A stretch of DNA of 43,391 nucleotides from Sergeia podlipaevii (lineage: Eukaryota; Euglenozoa; Kinetoplastea; Trypanosomatida; Trypanosomatidae), in NCBI GenBank assembly GCA_030849805.1, contig JASANZ010002081.1, forward strand, positions 1 through 43,391, read 5' to 3'. Of this stretch, positions 39,049 through 43,391 are shown in pieces. Under the pieces are notes generated by a model. It ran no database searches. It was not told the origin of the DNA and saw only the letters and a list, made by a program, of their open reading frames with translations. Made by a program: the position numbers and the translations under genes. Position 1 is the first letter of the stretch; every line of letters starts with the position of its first letter.

Positions 39049-41205
39049 ATGGCCAGCATTTCTCAAGCCGTTCAAGAAACCGTCACCGAGTGCGCGAGCC
39101 TATACGCCGACGAAGCACGCAGGTATGGCCAGCACGACGCTAACGACTCCTCCCCCCCTCAGCATCTCATCGCTGAGGAATCTAAGCCCTTCCGCTACTG
39201 CCACCCAGACTCACGCAAGATTCAAAATAAATGTCCATGGATCCTGAAGCTACCCATCTTCGGTGAGGCCTGCGAGGCGTACGGCCCCAAGTGTACCCTT
39301 TCTCTTGGTTTCTGCTACCTCATGTGCAAGGGCATTGCGGATCAGATTTTGCGAGGAGCAACTTTCTACATGCTCACGCGCAGATACGGTATCGATGTAA
39401 AGCGTTATCAGCGTCTTCAGCCCATCTCCTCCATGGGTTGGTCCATCAAGGCCTTTGCGTCAATGCTCTGCGATGCCTTCGCTTGCTTTGGCTACACCAA
39501 GCGCTGGTACATGTTTGTCTCCTGCGTGCTCGGTGGCGTCTTCGCCATCATCTACGGCACCCTTCCCGCCAAGCCATCGTCCGCCGATACTGCCGCTGCC
39601 TTCATCTTTCTCTCCTGCTTCGGCAAAGCCAACGTGGACGTGCTCTCCCAGGGTCACTACAGCCGTCTCATCCGCAAGGTCCCCGGACCCGGTCCCGCCC
39701 TCATCAGTTGGATCTGGTGGTTCATCATGATTGGCGCTATCGTCGCTTCTCTCATCAACGGTCCCCTCGCCGATCAAGGCAAGCAGCAGAACGGCATTTT
39801 TGCCTCCGGTGCTCTGCAGATCGCCACTGGGGCGATCTTTCTCTTCAACTGGTATGGGGAGAAGACCAACCGGGAGGAGCGTGCGGAGGACGCGCGTGTG
39901 CTGCACGAGGACATGCTTGCGGAACGTGCGCGTCTTGCAGCCGTCCCAGATCAAGAGGGCATTGCCATCGGCACCGTCCTTGCGGGTAAGGACATGCACC
40001 CGGAGAAGGACATGCATCCCGAGGCGGGGATGGCTTTCGGCGGTAATGACAACGTGCAAGGCATCACGGTTCCTGACACACTTGACGATCACCTGCGTGA
40101 CGGCGATGGCAATCATGTGTGGGCCATGACAGCGGAGGAAGTGCATGAATCGGACGAATTGGTCATCCCTGAGCCAACACCTTGCCTGTTTGGTGCCTTT
40201 GAAATTAACAAGGAGGTGATCACCCGCAACTGGCGTATCTTCATCTACAGTGGCATCATGACGGGTGCTGTTATCGCCATGCTCTGCGCAAACATTCTCG
40301 GTTCAAGGCTGGTGTTGCTCATTGTCGCCGTGTGTGTGTGCGTGGTGTGCTGTGGCACTGGCTTCTGGGCCCTCCCGCTTGTCATTGCAAAGGCCACCGT
40401 ATTCTGTTACTTTGACAAGGCGGTGTACATCAACGTCTCAGGACCGCTTGATAGTTTCTATCTTGCGAACAGCAACTGCGTCAAGGATGGGCCCCACTTC
40501 TCTTTTACCTTCTACAACACGGTTGGAGCGACGATTGGCAACGTGGCTGGTCTTGCTGGTGTCGCTGCGTTCAAGTACATCTTCTCCCAGCACAGCTACC
40601 GTCTGACGTTTATTGTTACTACTATCATTCAAGTCATCGCTGCCGTTTTTGATATTATCATGGTGAAACGCTGGAACTTGTACGTTGGCATCCCCGATCA
40701 CGCAATGTACATCTGCGGTGATGCCGTTGTCGCCCAGGTGTGCTACATGCTCGGCTTCATGCCGACGACGATGCTGCTCTCCCGTCTGTGCCCCCGTGGC
40801 TCCGAGAGTGTCGTGTACGCGTTGCTCGCCGGCTTTGCCAATTTGGGTCAGACGACTGCATCAGCCATTGGTGCGATCATCATGGAGTACTGGCTGCCTG
40901 TGTATGCCAGTACCGCTGGAGGCTCCTCCTGCGACTTTCGCCACTTGCCGTGGCTGCTCTTCATCGCGCACATCTGCACCCCTCTTGCGGTCATCCCCCT
41001 TACGCTGTTGCTGCCTTCTGCCCGCATCTGTGATGATTTGGATGAGAATGGTCACGTGGTGGTCAAGGATCCCACCAAATACTCGCTGCACCTGGAGGAT
41101 GACCGTGAGCGTGCTGCGGCCACGGCTGCAACAGCACAAGCCGATATCAATGAAGCAGAGCCACTCTCAGATAAGAGCAGTAGCAGCGAACATGGAGGGA
41201 GGTAA
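39049..41205 (+). CDS. Folate/biopterin transporter (BT1/FBT family)
   Basis: The 718-residue polytopic protein belongs to the folate-biopterin transporter family (BT1, Pfam PF03092) that trypanosomatids use to take up folates and pterins, which they cannot make de novo. A hydrophilic N-terminus (1-80) ends near CPWILKLPIFGEACEAYGPK. About six membrane helices follow (82-268), including the conserved KGIADQILRGATFYML segment and the DVLSQGHYSRLIRK loop. A charged cytoplasmic loop (about 270-384) carries a 6-residue tandem repeat (DMHPEK/DMHPEA). Another about six helices span 395-665, then a charged C-terminal tail ends in a Ser-rich stretch. Around 12 helices and the length fit the family. 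Codon use is strongly biased to C/G third positions, as in IDH. A second copy starts 2 kb downstream, so this is the first visible member of a tandem array. Folate versus biopterin preference cannot be told from sequence by eye. Confidence 0.93.
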   Translation: MASISQAVQETVTECASLYADEARRYGQHDANDSSPPQHLIAEESKPFRYCHPDSRKIQNKCPWILKLPIFGEACEAYGPKCTLSLGFCYLMCKGIADQILRGATFYMLTRRYGIDVKRYQRLQPISSMGWSIKAFASMLCDAFACFGYTKRWYMFVSCVLGGVFAIIYGTLPAKPSSADTAAAFIFLSCFGKANVDVLSQGHYSRLIRKVPGPGPALISWIWWFIMIGAIVASLINGPLADQGKQQNGIFASGALQIATGAIFLFNWYGEKTNREERAEDARVLHEDMLAERARLAAVPDQEGIAIGTVLAGKDMHPEKDMHPEAGMAFGGNDNVQGITVPDTLDDHLRDGDGNHVWAMTAEEVHESDELVIPEPTPCLFGAFEINKEVITRNWRIFIYSGIMTGAVIAMLCANILGSRLVLLIVAVCVCVVCCGTGFWALPLVIAKATVFCYFDKAVYINVSGPLDSFYLANSNCVKDGPHFSFTFYNTVGATIGNVAGLAGVAAFKYIFSQHSYRLTFIVTTIIQVIAAVFDIIMVKRWNLYVGIPDHAMYICGDAVVAQVCYMLGFMPTTMLLSRLCPRGSESVVYALLAGFANLGQTTASAIGAIIMEYWLPVYASTAGGSSCDFRHLPWLLFIAHICTPLAVIPLTLLLPSARICDDLDENGHVVVKDPTKYSLHLEDDRERAAATAATAQADINEAEPLSDKSSSSEHGGR
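39991..40026 (+). repeat. Two 18-nt tandem units in the transporter loop
   Basis: Two adjacent 18-nt units encode DMHPEK and DMHPEA, with synonymous differences at some third positions. They lie in the hydrophilic central loop. Confidence 0.85.
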
Positions 41206-41752
41206 TCGTGAGGGGCTGAATGAAATGGGATGAAAAGAGAAAAAGTGAAAGTCAGAGAACGGAAAGATGGTTTTAAGATATTTTAAAAGGTGTGAGGGGG
41301 TCATCGCTACTACCGGAACTTTCATTGTTAGCTCTTTTCACCACTCTATTTTCAATCAATATATAGTAACTCGGAAGTCTGTTGAAGCTCCTTCTCTCTC
41401 TCTCTCTTTTAAACATTTTTCTATTTGTTGTTGTAATGCTCCCCCCCCCCCCCTAATGGAGACACCTCATCTTTCACTCAGTTTAACATGACGTATTTGT
41501 TTTTGGTGTAAGAAGATTTTTTAAAAAAAAATGCTTCTTCTCTCCGTCTTCTTTTTTTTTTCAAGTATGTCGCCATGAACATTGCCTTTTATCTATATCT
41601 GCCCTTTGCGCCTGTTCGTTCCTTTATGTTGTTGTTGTTGTTTTTTTGTTTTTTAAGATGGATATGAGACAGTGTCTGCTATTTTTTTGTATGTTGAAAT
41701 AAAAGGAAGCCAATATACTCTGCAGGCGTTTTCATTATTCTAGTTATATTTT

Positions 41753-41783
41753 TATATATATTTGAAGATAATAATATATATCA

Positions 41784-41815
<32 letters not shown>

Positions 41816-41830
41816 GTGTGTATATATCTG
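41753..41830. repeat. TA-rich imperfect microsatellite block
   Basis: Several TA runs broken by single bases, ending in a short GT stretch and another TA run. Confidence 0.85.
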
Positions 41831-43190
41831 GAGGTAGGGGGACATGCGTTTGTATTATATACTTCAAGCTGTCTTGTTCTCATATATCTTAACTGTGGAT
41901 AACAGGTGTAATATGCAGGCAATTGAAAACGGATTTTTTCTCTTGTTATTGTTGTTTTTCCATTTCCCATATATAATTATGCTTGTATTTTTTCTTTGTT
42001 ATCTTTTGTTACTGTTGTATATACTTTAAAATGAAAACACGTTTGATTCTGGAATATTGATGATGCTGTATGTGAATTTTTTCGTATTCACAAAAAAAAA
42101 GTGTGCACTTTTGAGCGAATGATTGAGTGCCACTCAGTAGAAAAAGAAGGCCAGTGACATTAAATTACATAACACAGGAGACAACTCAGTGCATCGATGC
42201 AAACACATATTGTTGTAATATATTTTTTTATGTGAAGCAAATGACTGGGACTTGAGACACGTATTGATATATACCGTGGATTGTCTTCTATAAAAAAAAT
42301 AATTCCACTCATCAGCAACTCCATATAATTGCTTACCATGATGAGCCCAGGTGGCTGAGCACATGACTCGTTTCTTCACTTCTTTTTTCCTTTGGTACCA
42401 GTGTGTACGTGTTTTTCCGATGAAGAAAAAGTACAAGGAGATTTTTGTGATACCACATCTCTCCCTCTCTCTATATCGCATTTTTCTTTGAAATAGAAAA
42501 GAATGCACGTGTCCCACAATCCATTCATCTCTCACTTTTCTCATCCTCCTTGCTTGTTCTTCTCTTTTATTCGCTTCATATAATGACTTTGGGGGGGGCA
42601 GTAAAGCAAAGGCTTGCCTATATATTTCTTTTCTTTCTTATAATTATTATCTCCAATAATATTGTGTTTTGTTATTGTAGTTGCTTTTGTTGTTTGTCGC
42701 TGCTACAGCATCTTTTAAAAAAAAAATCCTTTGATACAGCTCCAGTATCACTTCATCATACACATACAGTGTGGCACCTGGCGATATATAGGCAAGGTGG
42801 CGAAGAAGGTTCCATTATTTTTTTTGTTTTTATATTTTTCATTATTGTACTCAAAGGGACAAACAAAGCGCGCGCAGAATACGATCAAGCATTCACTTTT
42901 CCGCCATTATTAATTTCCCACCAGTCGAGAAAATAAAATAAAAAAGTAGAAAAAAAAATACAAAACACAAAAAAACACTCTCTTCTACTTTTTTCAATTA
43001 CTCTAGTTCACTCGTGCCTAGTGGTCCGCCTTCTCCTCTGCCACAACTGCACCCCCTCAACCTTACCACCGCGATGTAAAATCTTATATATTTTTCTTAG
43101 CTCAATACTCCCTCGCCAAACACTCGCAACCCAACGCACCTTGTACTGCTTTAACTTTCGATCATCTACAACTCTCTAGTGATCACCGTA

Positions 43191-43217
43191 CAGAAATCCT
43201 TCTCTCTCGCTCTGTAG
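43191..43217 (+). promoter_or_regulatory. Putative trans-splice acceptor for the second transporter copy
   Basis: A CT-rich tract ends in CTGTAG with AG at 43216-43217, 30 nt before the ATG. A stronger T-rich tract further upstream with AG at 43005-43006 is an alternative and would give a UTR of about 240 nt. Confidence 0.4.
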
Positions 43218-43247
43218 GAAACCTCCACTAAAAAAAAAAAAGAAAAA

Positions 43248-43391
43248 ATGACGTCCCTCTCCCTTGGCGCACAAGAAGCAGCCAGAGAAAGTGCAAGTCT
43301 CTACGCAGACGATGCCAGTCATCTTCACTACGATGAGGATGATTCTATGCACAAAGCAGAGGGTGGTCTTGATGCCGAGGAATCTAAGCCC
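43248..43391 (+). CDS. Folate/biopterin transporter, second tandem copy (partial, 5' end only)
   Basis: The ATG at 43248 follows an A-rich stretch and opens a frame that stays open to the window edge (48 codons). Its product aligns with the start of the upstream transporter: both have ASLYAD at about residues 16-21 and AEESKP at the same distance from the start (residue 47 or 48), while the residues between have diverged strongly. This placement and the shared islands identify it as a tandem paralogue. The membrane region lies outside the window, so full-length integrity cannot be judged. The frame is too short to stand on its own but the match makes it convincing. Confidence 0.85.
   Translation, partial: MTSLSLGAQEAARESASLYADDASHLHYDEDDSMHKAEGGLDAEESKP

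Larger units (their letters stand above)
41206..43247. other. Spacer of 2 kb between the two transporter copies, no gene seen
   Basis: The longest gene-free stretch. It is AT-rich with a 13-C run (41441-41453), a TTG repeat (about 41628-41641), a TA-rich block (41753-41830), a G8 run (42591-42598) and a CT-rich 3' part. ORFs of 60-136 codons on either strand (for example 42134-42544 and 42550-42936) show no family features. No transporter remnant was recognised by eye in the six frames. Confidence 0.6.

Noticed and set aside
1..43391. CRISPR arrays, insertion sequences, retroposon ends, strand-switch region
   Set aside because: No spaced direct repeats, terminal inverted repeats, transposase or reverse-transcriptase frames were found, and all genes point the same way.

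Overview
The window looks like nuclear DNA of a trypanosomatid (kinetoplastid protist). All convincing genes lie on the + strand as uninterrupted ORFs, with no sign of cis introns. They are separated by 0.4-2 kb AT-rich spacers full of poly-T/pyrimidine tracts followed by AG, as expected for trans-spliced polycistronic transcription. No bacterial promoters, operons or ribosome-binding sites are seen. Coding DNA is GC-rich and spacers are AT-rich with many microsatellites. Two products belong to lineages or families typical of kinetoplastids: a KKT4-like kinetochore protein and folate/biopterin transporters of the BT1 family. The species cannot be fixed from the sequence alone.

Layout: (1) 221-2443 coiled-coil protein of unknown function; (2) 3515-4393 probable mitochondrial protein with a pterin-4a-carbinolamine dehydratase-like domain lacking the usual histidines; (3) 5063-5455 four-helix COPI-associated/TVP15-like Golgi protein; (4) 6302-8161 secreted or type I membrane protein of unknown function; (5) 9088-11850 DEDDh 3'-5' RNA exonuclease of the REX1/REXO5 type; (6) 12874-19404 giant 2176-residue coiled-coil protein of unknown function; (7) 20177-21496 NADP-dependent isocitrate dehydrogenase with a mitochondrial presequence; (8) 23151-25481 KKT4-like kinetochore protein with C-terminal BRCT repeats; (9) 26776-29694 COPII coat protein Sec23 with a Q/P-rich N-terminal extension; (10) 31402-38679 giant 2425-residue alpha/beta hydrolase of the YheT/ABHD1-3 type whose catalytic core is split by very long low-complexity insertions; (11) 39049-41205 folate/biopterin transporter; (12) 43248-window end, the start of a second tandem transporter copy.

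The genes do not form one pathway; this is the usual trypanosomatid arrangement of unrelated housekeeping genes in one transcription unit. From memory, IDH, KKT4, Sec23 and the transporter array also lie close together on T. brucei chromosome 8 and Leishmania chromosome 10, which supports the assignments but was not checked. The points most worth a second look are the exploded hydrolase, the Sec23 extension, the degenerate PCD domain, a possible receiver-like fold in the 2176-residue protein, and runs of 9-13 C that recur on the coding strand of most spacers.
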